In this document: piece by piece, positions 1 through 8,958 of the stretch
Numbering within the stretch: the stretch's first letter is position 1
Layout: every line of letters begins with the position of its first letter
Assembly: GCA_016930375.1 (NCBI GenBank)
Contig: JAFGGU010000098.1
Location: forward strand, 1 to 64,000
DNA: 64,000 nt
Direction: 5' to 3'
From: Bacteroidales bacterium
Lineage (GTDB): Bacteria > Bacteroidota > Bacteroidia > Bacteroidales > UBA10428
Notes under the pieces: model-generated
What the model was told of the DNA's origin: nothing
Seen by the model: the letters and a program-made list of their open reading frames with translations, nothing else
The model's database searches: none
Made by a program: the position numbers and the translations under genes

Positions 1-2069
1 AGCAGCAAATCGATAAGCTTGATTCCCGCAAATGGAATGATGATTCCGCCAATTCCATAAATCAGTATGTTTAAACCAAGCACCCGGTTAGCTGAAACAG
101 GGCGGTATTTCACACCCTTCAGGGCAAGGGGGATAAGGGCGACAATGATAAGGGCATTGAATATTACAGCGCTTAATATTGCGCTTTCGGGAGTGGCCAG
201 TTTCATAATGTTTAAGACATTCAAGGGCGCCATTCCTGAAGCGGTCACATACAACAATGTTGCGATGGCAGGAATAATGGCGAAATATTTAGCTACATCA
301 TTGGCAATGCTGAATGTTGTGAGCGCACCACGCGTCATCAGCAATTGCTTGCCGGTTTCAACCACTTCAATAAGTTTCGTGGGATTGCTGTCGAGGTCTA
401 CCATGTTCCCGGCCTCGCGGGCGGCCTGAGTACCTGTATTCATGGCCAGGCCCACATCAGCCTGAGCCAGAGCCGGCGCGTCATTGGTGCCGTCGCCGAT
501 CATCCCTACCAGATGACCCTTTGACTGTTCTTCGCGAATTCGGTACAATTTATCTTCAGGTTTGGCCTCGGCCATGAAATCATCCACCCCGGCTTCGGCT
601 GCTATGGCAGCAGCTGTCTGGGGATTGTCACCCGTGATCATTACGGTCTTAATTCCCATTTTACGAAGTTGGGCAAACCGTTGCCTGATACCTCCTTTTA
701 CGATATCCTTGAGGTGAATAACGCCCAGCACCTGGTTGTTTTCTGCAACTACCAGTGGTGTAGATCCTTGTCTTGATAAATCAAGTACAACCTCTTCCAC
801 ATTTTTAGGAAAGAATCCATTGTTTTTTTCGGTAAACTTCCTGATCGCTTCAGCGGCGCCTTTCCGGATACTGCGCATTTGACCGTCCGGCTTTCGGATA
901 TCGATGCCGCTCATTCTTGTTTGTGCGGAAAAGGGAATGAAAACAGTATCCGAAGGATCCAATTCTCGTCCCCGGATGTTGAATTGCTCTTTGGCCAAAA
1001 CTACCACAGAACGACCTTCAGGCGTTTCATCGGCCAGGGATGCCAGTTGAGCGGCATCTGCCAGTTGGTCCTTTGAAATGCCCTCTGCAGGTATAAATTC
1101 CGTGGCCATACGATTGCCCAAAGTGATGGTACCCGTTTTATCAAGCAGTAAAACATCCGTATCACCGGCTGCTTCAATGGCCCTCCCACTGGTAGCAATA
1201 ACATTCTTACGCAACAGTCGGTCCATTCCGCTTATCCCGATCGCACTCAGCAGACCGCCGATCGTAGTTGGAATCAGGCATACCAGCAGTGATATGAGGA
1301 CGGGCAAAGTCAGGTTGTGATCTCCGGATAATCCCGAAGCTTTCAGACTGTACCCGAAATAAGCCGGCATGGCGACGACGACCAGCAGGAAAATGATGGT
1401 AAGGCCCGATAACAGTATGGTTAGCGCTATTTCGTTCGGCGTTTTCTGGCGTTTTGCCCCTTCAACCAGGGCAATCATCCGGTCCAGAAATGTATTACCC
1501 GGCTCGGACGTAATTTTGATGATGATCCGGTCACTGATTACTTTGGTACCCCCGGTAACAGCACTCCGGTCACCACCGCTTTCACGGATGACAGGTGCCG
1601 ATTCACCTGTAATAGCTGATTCATCAACACTGGCAATCCCCTCAATTACATCGCCATCGGCAGGGATTACATCTCCTGCTTCACAAACTACAATATCTCC
1701 CTTTCTCAGGTCCGGAGCCCAAACAAGTTCCTCCTTCTTCTGCACCAGCTTTCTGGCTTTCGTCCGGGTACGGCTTTTACGCAAGCTTTCAGCCTGCGCT
1801 TTGCCACGACCCTCAGCCACTGCTTCGGCAAAATTGGCAAACAATACGGTAAACCAAAGCCATAGCGTGATCTGAAAGTTAAAACCTGAGAAATGACCAT
1901 TGAAAACATCAGCAACCACAATCACCGTTGTTATCAATGCACCTATCCCGACGATGAAAATAACAGGATTTTTTGCCAGAGTAGCCGGATTAAGTTTAAT
2001 AAAGGAATTTTTGAATGCCTGTTTACCGATTTCTCTGGTAAACAGGCGGCTGCTATCTCGATTTTGCAT
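1..2069 (-). CDS. kdpB: Potassium-transporting P-type ATPase subunit KdpB, 3' end outside window
   Basis: Catalytic P-type ATPase subunit of the KdpFABC high-affinity K+ pump; it hydrolyses ATP at the inner membrane. My translation of the reverse strand gives 689 codons from the ATG at 2069 and is still open at base 1. The family is about 680-690 residues long, so only a few C-terminal residues should be missing. The phosphorylation motif DKTGT lies near residue 310, TGES and [14 protein letters not shown] are intact, and hydrophobic segments sit at both ends. The gene starts 21 bases after the kdpA stop, so the two are co-transcribed; kdpC would be expected just left of the window. Identification is firm; only the exact end is unknown. 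Confidence 0.96.
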   Translation of the reverse strand, partial: MQNRDSSRLFTREIGKQAFKNSFIKLNPATLAKNPVIFIVGIGALITTVIVVADVFNGHFSGFNFQITLWLWFTVLFANFAEAVAEGRGKAQAESLRKSRTRTKARKLVQKKEELVWAPDLRKGDIVVCEAGDVIPADGDVIEGIASVDESAITGESAPVIRESGGDRSAVTGGTKVISDRIIIKITSEPGNTFLDRMIALVEGAKRQKTPNEIALTILLSGLTIIFLLVVVAMPAYFGYSLKASGLSGDHNLTLPVLISLLVCLIPTTIGGLLSAIGISGMDRLLRKNVIATSGRAIEAAGDTDVLLLDKTGTITLGNRMATEFIPAEGISKDQLADAAQLASLADETPEGRSVVVLAKEQFNIRGRELDPSDTVFIPFSAQTRMSGIDIRKPDGQMRSIRKGAAEAIRKFTEKNNGFFPKNVEEVVLDLSRQGSTPLVVAENNQVLGVIHLKDIVKGGIRQRFAQLRKMGIKTVMITGDNPQTAAAIAAEAGVDDFMAEAKPEDKLYRIREEQSKGHLVGMIGDGTNDAPALAQADVGLAMNTGTQAAREAGNMVDLDSNPTKLIEVVETGKQLLMTRGALTTFSIANDVAKYFAIIPAIATLLYVTASGMAPLNVLNIMKLATPESAILSAVIFNALIIVALIPLALKGVKYRPVSANRVLGLNILIYGIGGIIIPFAGIKLIDLL

Positions 2070-2090
2070 ATTATTTATCCTTGATTTCTA

Positions 2091-3776
2091 TTAAAACATA
2101 ACACCCTGATTCATTAATAAATGCTCAACAATAGGCCCCAGTGCAAGAGGTGGAAAAAAGGTCAGTCCACCGATGATAAGTATTACAGCCATCAGCAATA
2201 CCATAAACAGCCAGTTATCAGTTTTAAATGTACCCATTGAATCCGGGGTGATCTTTTTTTCAGCCATACTGCCTGCAATGGCCATTACCGGAATCAGAAT
2301 TCCAAAACGGCCAATAATCACACCACATCCAATCATCAGATTGTAAAATACCGTATTGGCATTGAGCCCTGCAAAAGCGCTGCCATTATTTCCGGAAGCA
2401 GAGCTGAAGGCACACAGAATTTCAGAAAGGCCATGCGGCCCGGCATTATTCAGACCCGAAAGTCCCGGGCCGACAGTGCATGCAATGGCCGTAAACAGTT
2501 TTATGACTATATTGGGTGCCAGAACGGCAAAAATGGCCATCTTCACCTCAAACGCCTCCACTTTTTTCCCCAGGTATTCGGGGGTTCGGCCTACCATGAG
2601 ACCTGCTATAAAAACGGTTAGCAAAATGAAGATGATCATCCCGTATAATCCGCAACCCACCCCTCCAAATATGACCTCCCCCAGCATCATGTTGAACATA
2701 GCAACCATACCCGACAAAGGAGACAGGCTATCATGCATGGAATTCACGGAACCATTGGATGTGGCCGTGGTAGCAACGGACCATAAAACACTGTTCATCA
2801 CTCCAAAACGGGTTTCCTTTCCTTCCATATTGCCTGTAATATTTAACACGTTGTTATAACTGTACTCCGACCAGAGTGAAATTCCAAGTCCTATTCCAAA
2901 AAGAATCAACATGGTATAAAATATAGTTCGCCCCTGCCGCCTGGAATTCAGGTAATGACCATAGGTAAATACCAGACCGGCTGAGATGATGATGATCGCA
3001 AACAATTCCAGGAAATTACTGAACGGCGTCGGATTTTCGAAAGGATGAGCACTGTTGGCATTAAAGAACCCACCCCCGTTGGTCCCGAGTTGCTTTATGG
3101 CAATTTGCGAAGCTGCCGGGCCGAGTGCAATAACCTGTTCACTTCCCTGCAATGTGGTTGCCGTAATAGAATGTGAAAATGTCTGCACTACGCCCTGTCC
3201 AATCAACAGAAAAGCCAGAACCATGGACAGGGGCAATAATACATACACAACACCACGGGTCAGGTCAACCCAGAAATTACCCAGGACATTCGTGGATTTT
3301 CTGGTCAGCCCGCGCATCAATGCCATCATCACGGCGATTCCGGTAGCAGCACTTACAAAATTCTGTACGGTAATTCCCAGCATCTGTACCAGGTAACTCA
3401 GTGTATTTTCACCACCGTAGGCCTGCCAGTTGGTATTGGTGGTAAAACTGGCGGCAGTATTAAATGCGAGATGCCATGTAACATTGGGCAATTTTCCGGT
3501 ATTCAGCGGTAAATACGCCTGCAGCACCTGCAAGAGATACAGGAAAAGCATGCCCAGAAAATTGAAAAGGAGAACAGCGGACGTATATGTCTTCCAGTTC
3601 ATTTCTTCCTTGCTATTGATGCCGCCTATTGTGTAAACTGAATTTTCAAGCCAGCCAAAAATCGGTCTCATGATGTGCCTATCACCGGTGAACACCCGAA
3701 ACATAAATTTGCCCAACAAGGGTGCTGTTGCAGCCAGCAATACAAAGAATAGGATCAGTTGAACCGCTTCATTCAT
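2091..3776 (-). CDS. kdpA: Potassium-transporting ATPase K+-channel-like subunit KdpA
   Basis: Membrane subunit of KdpFABC that binds and selects K+. The protein is 561 residues from the ATG at 3776 and almost entirely hydrophobic. It carries the four pore-loop-like motifs expected of KdpA: TAASFTTNTNW, GTNGGGFFNANSAHP, a GEVIFGGVGCG segment and SASGNNGSAFAG. The reading frame stays open 13 codons further upstream to an ATG at 3815, but KdpA proteins begin as here with MNEAVQLILFF, so 3776 is preferred. No Shine-Dalgarno sequence precedes it, only A/T-rich sequence, as usual in Bacteroidota. It lies between kdpF and kdpB. Confidence 0.96.
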   Translation of the reverse strand: MNEAVQLILFFVLLAATAPLLGKFMFRVFTGDRHIMRPIFGWLENSVYTIGGINSKEEMNWKTYTSAVLLFNFLGMLFLYLLQVLQAYLPLNTGKLPNVTWHLAFNTAASFTTNTNWQAYGGENTLSYLVQMLGITVQNFVSAATGIAVMMALMRGLTRKSTNVLGNFWVDLTRGVVYVLLPLSMVLAFLLIGQGVVQTFSHSITATTLQGSEQVIALGPAASQIAIKQLGTNGGGFFNANSAHPFENPTPFSNFLELFAIIIISAGLVFTYGHYLNSRRQGRTIFYTMLILFGIGLGISLWSEYSYNNVLNITGNMEGKETRFGVMNSVLWSVATTATSNGSVNSMHDSLSPLSGMVAMFNMMLGEVIFGGVGCGLYGMIIFILLTVFIAGLMVGRTPEYLGKKVEAFEVKMAIFAVLAPNIVIKLFTAIACTVGPGLSGLNNAGPHGLSEILCAFSSASGNNGSAFAGLNANTVFYNLMIGCGVIIGRFGILIPVMAIAGSMAEKKITPDSMGTFKTDNWLFMVLLMAVILIIGGLTFFPPLALGPIVEHLLMNQGVMF

Positions 3777-3834
3777 TTTATAATTTTTAAATTTTGTGCG
3801 AAATGATTTATGCAATATGAAAAGGACCTATGTA

Positions 3835-3966
3835 TCAGAATTTTTCCGGTCTTACCAGGGTGTATATCAGATATCCCAGGATAATAAGGGCAATTATACC
3901 GCCGATCAGGTAGCTATGCGGCCCGTTGGAAGCAGTAATGGCAGATATATTGTACAGCACATTCAT
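3835..3966 (-). CDS. kdpF: KdpF, small subunit of the Kdp ATPase
   Basis: A 43-residue single-pass membrane peptide found by translating the reverse strand just upstream of kdpA. It has a short polar N-terminus, a hydrophobic core (IIALIILGYLIYTL) and the basic end VRPEKF, which is the hallmark pattern of KdpF. KdpF stabilises the KdpABC complex at the inner membrane. It is 58 bases upstream of the kdpA start and begins one base after the stop of a second, similar micro-gene. The position, length and C-terminal motif make the call strong despite the small size. Confidence 0.88.
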   Translation of the reverse strand: MNVLYNISAITASNGPHSYLIGGIIALIILGYLIYTLVRPEKF

Positions 3967-3967
3967 A

Positions 3968-4108
3968 TTAATTGTATTTTTTAGGTTTGATCAAACAAAG
4001 CAGTAAAGAACCCAGTATGAGAAATGCGATAATTGTTTCCTTTATATGATTGGATGGGATATTCAGTTGGATCGTTGCCGTAAAAAATATTATTGAAATT
4101 ACTTTCAT
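3968..4108 (-). CDS. KdpF-like membrane micro-protein, apparent kdpF duplicate
   Basis: A 46-residue reading frame (ATG at 4108, TAA ending at 3968) that stops one base before the kdpF start. Its C-terminal half, IIAFLILGSLLLCLIKPKKY, lines up without gaps to IIALIILGYLIYTLVRPEKF of KdpF: about half the residues are identical and the rest conservative, including a positive residue before Pro. The N-terminal part is hydrophobic too and could be a signal or second segment. The tight spacing suggests translational coupling to kdpF. Function is unknown; a second KdpF-like subunit or a regulatory peptide is an inference. It could instead be a leader peptide. A TACATTTG box lies 22 bases upstream of the start. 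Confidence 0.6.
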   Translation of the reverse strand: MKVISIIFFTATIQLNIPSNHIKETIIAFLILGSLLLCLIKPKKYN

Positions 4109-4130
4109 ACCGGTTGGTCATTAATCGGAT

Positions 4131-4138
4131 CAAATGTA
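4131..4138 (-). promoter_or_regulatory. Candidate -7 box of the kdp operon
   Basis: TACATTTG on the minus strand matches the Bacteroidota -7 consensus TAnnTTTG and lies 22 bases upstream of the first kdp micro-gene. No clear -33 TTTG is present at the usual spacing. Confidence 0.4.
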
Positions 4139-4181
4139 GGGCCGGAATCATAAGTGAAATATTAATATTTACTCTCTGGTT

Positions 4182-4253
4182 ATAAAGATTTTATAAATAT
4201 TTTGGATACTAAGGTTCCTCGCGTTTTTAGTAGAATCTTTATAAAATCTTTAT
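4182..4253. promoter_or_regulatory. Perfect 16-bp inverted repeat between kdp and kup, putative operator
   Basis: The arm ATAAAGATTTTATAAA at 4182-4197 is repeated as its exact reverse complement at 4238-4253, with a 40-base spacer. It sits midway between the divergent kdp and kup operons, outside both candidate -7 boxes. Two A/T-rich arms on potentially the same helix face would suit a regulator acting on both promoters, or a cruciform. No U-run follows, so it is not a typical terminator. A role in K+ control is inferred from position only. Confidence 0.45.
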
Positions 4254-4296
4254 TCTCTGCCGGCAAAAACTTATAATTCATTTATGATTCCAACTC

Positions 4297-4304
4297 TACA
4301 TTTG
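4297..4304 (+). promoter_or_regulatory. Candidate -7 box of kup
   Basis: TACATTTG, identical to the box proposed for the divergent kdp operon, lies 23 bases before the TTG start of kup. No convincing -33 element was seen. Confidence 0.4.
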
Positions 4305-4327
4305 ACCTGAAAAACAATCATACAGTC

Positions 4328-6280
4328 TTGACAGCATCGGCTGAAAATAAAGGCCATGGAGTAAAATTCGGTGTGGCCGGCCTACTGGTCACATTGGGCA
4401 TCGTATTCGGTGATATAGGAACGTCTCCGTTGTATGTAATGAAAGCCATTATTCGTGAGGATTTTCCCATTGAAACTGATTTTATCCTTGGGGTACTTTC
4501 CTGCGTTATCTGGACACTTACAATCCAGACTACCCTCAAATATGTAGTTATCACGCTCAGGGCAGATAACAAGGGAGAAGGGGGAATTTTCTCGCTTTTT
4601 GCCCTGCTGCGAAAAAGCAGAAAATGGGTGTATATCTTGGCTATCATTGGCGGCAGCACACTCCTGGCAGACGGTATCATTACACCTTCGATCACGGTTG
4701 TTTCATCCATTGAAGGATTGAAACTTATTAATCCTGCCATACAGGTTGTCCCCATCGTGATCATCATTCTGACCGTTTTATTTACCATTCAACAGTTTGG
4801 CACCGACTATATAGGCAAGTTTTTTGGCCCAATCATGGTTTTATGGTTCCTGATGCTTGGAATTCTGGGAATTACGGAGATTCATGAGCAGATCGCGGTT
4901 TTAAAAGCCTTTAATCCATACTATGCCATTCACCTGCTTGCGGAATACCCCGGCAGCATACTGCTTCTCGGAGCAGTGTTTCTTTGTACCACAGGTGCAG
5001 AGGCATTGTATACCGACCTGGGACATTGCGGTATAAAGAACATCCGGGTATCCTGGATTTTTGTAAAAACCATGCTGATACTGAATTACCTCGGTCAGGG
5101 AGCATGGATTCTCAGCCATTCCCATGAAATTTCAAACCTTACCAATCCATTTTATGCCCTCATGCCCGGATGGTTTCTGCCGGCAGGAATTGGCATTGCT
5201 ACCGCAGCCGCCATCATAGCGAGCCAGGCCCTGATCAGCGGATCATATACGCTGATCAGCGAAGCCATATCGCTGAACTTCTGGCCGAGAATCAAAATCA
5301 AATACCCTACCTTTCAGAAAGGACAAATGTATATTTCCAGTATCAACTGGCTTCTTTGGGCTTCCTGCATGCTCGTTGTTGTTCTTTTCAAAGAATCTGA
5401 CAATATGGAAGCTGCCTACGGCTTATCTATTACGATAACCATGATGATCACAACCTTCCTCATGGTTTCCTACCTTTCGATGAAGCGGGTTCACATTGTG
5501 ATCATTGCCATTTTCTTCAGCATGTATATTGTTATTGAGGGAGCCTTTTTATATGCCAATCTCTTTAAGTTTTCCCATGGCGGATGGTTTACAATCCTGG
5601 TAGCAGGCATCCTTATCATCATAATGCTTTCCTGGTATCATGGACGAAAAATAACCAACAGGTATCTCAGGTTCCTGCCTGTTGCCCAATACATTGACAG
5701 CATAAAAGATCTCCGCAATGACAGCAGTGTGCCTAAAACCTCCTCGAATCTGGTTTACCTGACCAAGGCAAACAGGGCATCGGACGTGGAAGCCAAGATC
5801 ATTCTTTCCGTCCTGCATAAACAGCCTAAAAGAGCAGATCATTACTGGCTGATTCATGTAGATATCGTTGATGAACCGCGTACACAGGAATATAAGGTCA
5901 GGCATATCATTCCGGGAATTCTTACCCGCGTGGATTTCTTCCTGGGTTTCAAGGTGGAACGCAGAATTCATGCCATGTTCAAGCATATCACCAATGAAAT
6001 GGGCAAGAAAGGAGACATCGATCTGTTCAGCGGATACCCGTCTCTCAGAAAGCACAATGTGCTGACGGATTTCAAATTTATCATCATCGACAGGCTCAAT
6101 ATTTCAGATGTTGAGTTCAAATTCCTGGAGCGGGTGATCATAAATATCTACCTTTTTCTGGCGAGGAACAGCCTTACTGATACCAAAGCTTTGGGATTTG
6201 ACTCAAGTTCAGTTGTTATTGAACAAATGCCGCTTGGTTTTGAAGGCGGGCTGACTTTCAGATTGATCGAAAGGAATTGA
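4328..6280 (+). CDS. kup: Low-affinity potassium transporter Kup
   Basis: Proton-coupled K+ uptake protein of the KUP/HAK family in the inner membrane, 650 residues against about 620 in Escherichia coli. The signature GDIGTSPLYV is near residue 30, about twelve hydrophobic segments fill residues 15-440, and a soluble C-terminal domain follows. The only in-frame start compatible with the family N-terminus is the TTG at 4328; the first internal ATG would delete the signature. It is divergent from kdp, so low- and high-affinity K+ uptake share one control region. No fused partner or frameshift was seen. Confidence 0.95.
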   Translation: MTASAENKGHGVKFGVAGLLVTLGIVFGDIGTSPLYVMKAIIREDFPIETDFILGVLSCVIWTLTIQTTLKYVVITLRADNKGEGGIFSLFALLRKSRKWVYILAIIGGSTLLADGIITPSITVVSSIEGLKLINPAIQVVPIVIIILTVLFTIQQFGTDYIGKFFGPIMVLWFLMLGILGITEIHEQIAVLKAFNPYYAIHLLAEYPGSILLLGAVFLCTTGAEALYTDLGHCGIKNIRVSWIFVKTMLILNYLGQGAWILSHSHEISNLTNPFYALMPGWFLPAGIGIATAAAIIASQALISGSYTLISEAISLNFWPRIKIKYPTFQKGQMYISSINWLLWASCMLVVVLFKESDNMEAAYGLSITITMMITTFLMVSYLSMKRVHIVIIAIFFSMYIVIEGAFLYANLFKFSHGGWFTILVAGILIIIMLSWYHGRKITNRYLRFLPVAQYIDSIKDLRNDSSVPKTSSNLVYLTKANRASDVEAKIILSVLHKQPKRADHYWLIHVDIVDEPRTQEYKVRHIIPGILTRVDFFLGFKVERRIHAMFKHITNEMGKKGDIDLFSGYPSLRKHNVLTDFKFIIIDRLNISDVEFKFLERVIINIYLFLARNSLTDTKALGFDSSSVVIEQMPLGFEGGLTFRLIERN

Positions 6281-6353
6281 CATTTAAACTGGATACCCGG
6301 ATCAGAATTGAATGTCTTTGAATTTGCAAAACTCGTTCAAAACTGTGAAAGCT

Positions 6354-6827
6354 TTATTCCACATTAAAATGTAATTCATTGTCTTTCAGCTCGAATTCAT
6401 ACCTCTTCAAAGCAGTCGGAGCCGGACCACCCACTACATTTCCCTGCATGTCGAATTTTGAATGACAGAAACTTGTACACCGCATAATCTTATCTTCGTG
6501 TATGTATGTGAGTTCTCTACCTCCATGCGTGCATCTGTCGGCAAAAATGCAATAGTCATCGGTCCCGGATCTTGCTATAATTATTTTCAGGGGTTTATCG
6601 TTACCGTTAGCAAGGATGAATTTAACAGACCCTCCAACGTTGGCCAATGAAGGTATGCTGGCCAGTTTCACGATTACCTCATTACCCGTTCTGGAATAGC
6701 TGTTTTCCATAGCAACCGGGGTATTCGACACCCCGGTTATCATTGTACATGAGTTTATACCGATACCGCAAAGGCAAACAGCAGCGGCTATAAGTACTGA
6801 TTTATTAATAAATTGAAGTCTTTCCAT
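6354..6827 (-). CDS. Rieske-type [2Fe-2S] lipoprotein with atypical cluster motif
   Basis: A 157-residue exported protein. The ATG at 6827 gives a signal peptide ending in a lipobox-like GINSC, so it is probably a lipid-anchored periplasmic protein. The C-terminal 110 residues resemble a Rieske domain: a first motif DRCTHGG supplies Cys-x-His, and the second reads RCTSFCHSKFD, followed by a Gly-Pro-Ala loop as in Rieske proteins. The canonical second motif is Cys-x2-His; here the nearest arrangement is Cys-x4-His, with Ser where the ligand Cys would be, so cluster binding is uncertain. The neighbours, kup and a phosphodiesterase, do not reveal an electron-transfer partner. An alternative start lies ten codons upstream. 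Confidence 0.7.
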   Translation of the reverse strand: MERLQFINKSVLIAAAVCLCGIGINSCTMITGVSNTPVAMENSYSRTGNEVIVKLASIPSLANVGGSVKFILANGNDKPLKIIIARSGTDDYCIFADRCTHGGRELTYIHEDKIMRCTSFCHSKFDMQGNVVGGPAPTALKRYEFELKDNELHFNVE

Positions 6828-6931
6828 GATTTCATTTAATAAATTATGAAAGCACAAAATTAGTTTTATACTTCAAATATAGTCATTCTCAACTACTTTC
6901 CGAAGAAAATAGGTAATTCGTTCCTGACAGG

Positions 6932-8020
6932 CTATCTGCTTTCTGAAACTCCGGGAATAACATTACCTGCCGGCTTTCCGGTCTTGAAGTCAATTCCCAA
7001 AAGTGCAGCCATTGTTTTGGCAAATTGATCATTGTAGTACTGCCCGCCGCTCATTTCTCCCGCTGCCGGAGTGTCAGGACCGATCACAGCGAACCATGTT
7101 TCATCAGAATGAGGGGTTTCTTTCCCATGGTCCCTCCATTTTTCAGGGCCCTCTCCCCGTCCATGATCGCAGGTTATCCATAACGTGGTTTTATTACTGT
7201 ATTCAGGTGTTTGCTGGATCCATTCCCAGATTTCCCTTAAAAACTCATCGGCTTGCCGGGCTGAATTCAGATAAAGATCATACCTGCCATCATGCCCAAA
7301 ATCATCGGTTTCATCCAGGGCAATGTAAAGAACTCTCGGCTTTTCGGTTTTCAGGTATTCAAACCCGAGATTGAATGTTACGGCATCCAACCGGATTCCA
7401 TCGAAGAGGACCGGCAATTCGGTCTGGATCTTACTTAAAACAGTAATGGCTGGGTTCTTATTACCGTAGTCAAGTTTCTCAAATCCGGCATTAACAAGCA
7501 TCTCACTTCTTTCTTCGTTCAGAATGTCATTAAATGCATCCCATGATGCAAATGCTGCCACTTTCCCGCTGAATTCCTTTTGCCTGTCAATGACTTCAAG
7601 CAAGTTAAGGTTGGGATTCGGACCATATTCATTGCTGTTGATACGTTCATCGGCATATCCGCAAAGTATCTCACTATAACCCGGATAGGAAAACCAGTAA
7701 GGATTCCTGACATTTACCATTGAACCTTTCATGCGATTCCCATGCAGCTGTCCCCTGGTATTTACAGTTCCCCAAAGAAACGGCATCAGCATTTCACGTC
7801 TTTTAACAGGATCCTGGCGCCAATATCGTTTATAATACTCCGGAATTCTCCCTGATCTCACTGCCCTGTTTATCAACATCGAATCTGCTCCGTTGAATAC
7901 TTCCTGCCACCTTAAGCCGTCCAGCGTTATAAGCACAATATTACGGGTATTCAATACCGGCTGGGCCTTCATGGATATTCCCATAACCAGTATCAGGAAA
8001 ATTAAAATTAGTTTTCTCAT
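6932..8020 (-). CDS. Secreted alkaline-phosphatase-superfamily phosphodiesterase/phosphatase
   Basis: Protein of 362 residues with a signal peptide (MRKLILIFLILVMGISMKAQ). The fold is that of the alkaline phosphatase superfamily, nucleotide pyrophosphatase/phosphodiesterase branch. The first metal-binding segment is VLITLDGLRWQEVF, the likely Ser nucleophile is in FSYPGYSEILCGY, and later metal ligands are in DETDDFGHDG and CDHGRGEGP with a final His-Ser. It should cleave phosphate mono- or diesters in the periplasm; the substrate cannot be read from sequence. An upstream ATG at 8038 adds six residues. It is monocistronic in appearance, 104 bases from the Rieske-like gene. Confidence 0.8.
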   Translation of the reverse strand: MRKLILIFLILVMGISMKAQPVLNTRNIVLITLDGLRWQEVFNGADSMLINRAVRSGRIPEYYKRYWRQDPVKRREMLMPFLWGTVNTRGQLHGNRMKGSMVNVRNPYWFSYPGYSEILCGYADERINSNEYGPNPNLNLLEVIDRQKEFSGKVAAFASWDAFNDILNEERSEMLVNAGFEKLDYGNKNPAITVLSKIQTELPVLFDGIRLDAVTFNLGFEYLKTEKPRVLYIALDETDDFGHDGRYDLYLNSARQADEFLREIWEWIQQTPEYSNKTTLWITCDHGRGEGPEKWRDHGKETPHSDETWFAVIGPDTPAAGEMSGGQYYNDQFAKTMAALLGIDFKTGKPAGNVIPGVSESR

Positions 8021-8287
8021 ATTAAAAATTTTATTCATGGTTAAACTTTTTCAAATAGCTTATCCCAAAGTAATCCTGTCCATATTAAATTATGATTGCT
8101 GAAGCAATACAATTCCATGAATTACGCAACTAAATCCCATTGATTTTTGCCGGCAAATCTTAAAACTTTCTTAATCCTAATAAAACAGTATGGCAAAATA
8201 AGTGCCTCATCTTTGCAATAGAATTATCGGAATCTGATGATTGCTCATTATTCCTGTCCCTGTTGATTAAACATAATATTGACCATT

Positions 8288-8821
8288 ATGAAGAAAACAC
8301 TTTTTATTGCCTTTCAATTTCTGTGTACGATTGTCGCGGCCCAGGAATTAAGTCTCACGGAAAACAGCCGGAATAACATCCATACAGCAAGGCCGGAACC
8401 CGCTGAATCATTCATATACATAAAGCAAAAACTGGTTTACAACCTGGGCGAAGAACTGAAAAAAGTCAATGAATCCGACATCCGCCGGCACATGCTGGGA
8501 GATGAGGTTGCTAAAAGACTTTTTTTGATAGATAAGATATATACTTATAAAAGTTCACCCTCCCCCGGGTCATTTTCCGGTAGGACAATTGTTGAAAAAC
8601 CCGTCATATATAGCAGTCTGAATAAACTTGAGAAACAAATATCGCGACAGGTACAAAACGGCCAGCTTACAAAAGAAACCGGAACATTTATGCTGACCAG
8701 GTATTTAAGTATTGCACTGGAATTGTTTTATGAAGATACCATGAATTTTGAAAAGGCTTTGAAAAAGGCTGTTTCTGCGAATGAAATGGTTGATATATTT
8801 GAAAGTGTGGTGTTCAGGTAG
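8288..8821 (+). CDS. Secreted protein of unknown function upstream of SusC
   Basis: A 177-residue protein I do not recognise. It begins with a clear signal peptide (MKKTLFIAFQFLCTIVAAQ) and then looks mostly helical and charged, with no cysteines in the mature part and no known catalytic motif. The ATG at 8288 is preferred over a TTG three codons earlier because it gives a normal signal peptide. It ends 137 bases before susC and is on the same strand, but a candidate promoter lies between them, so a shared operon is not shown. It may be a periplasmic helical protein; no function is assigned. Confidence 0.75.
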   Translation: MKKTLFIAFQFLCTIVAAQELSLTENSRNNIHTARPEPAESFIYIKQKLVYNLGEELKKVNESDIRRHMLGDEVAKRLFLIDKIYTYKSSPSPGSFSGRTIVEKPVIYSSLNKLEKQISRQVQNGQLTKETGTFMLTRYLSIALELFYEDTMNFEKALKKAVSANEMVDIFESVVFR

Positions 8822-8908
8822 TTTCATTCTTAGAACAGCGTATCGGGAATAACTGAATTAGTATTTATACCTCTGATTATCAGGCTATTAAAAATAGCAC
8901 TGCAAGGA

Positions 8909-8916
8909 TAATTTTG
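8909..8916 (+). promoter_or_regulatory. Candidate -7 box for the susC-susD operon
   Basis: TAATTTTG matches TAnnTTTG and is 42 bases before the susC ATG, in the gap after the preceding gene. The -33 element is not obvious. Confidence 0.35.
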
Positions 8917-8958
8917 CCCTGTATGAACCGGAATATTATTAACCTAACCAATACGAAT

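Noticed and set aside
4109-4327. c-di-AMP (ydaO) riboswitch upstream of kup
   Set aside because: The region is A/T-rich with a single long inverted repeat and lacks the multi-stem architecture and conserved core of that riboswitch.
8039-8287. tRNA or small RNA in the phosphodiesterase upstream region
   Set aside because: No cloverleaf or conserved T-loop sequence found; nothing beyond A/T-rich promoter-like sequence.
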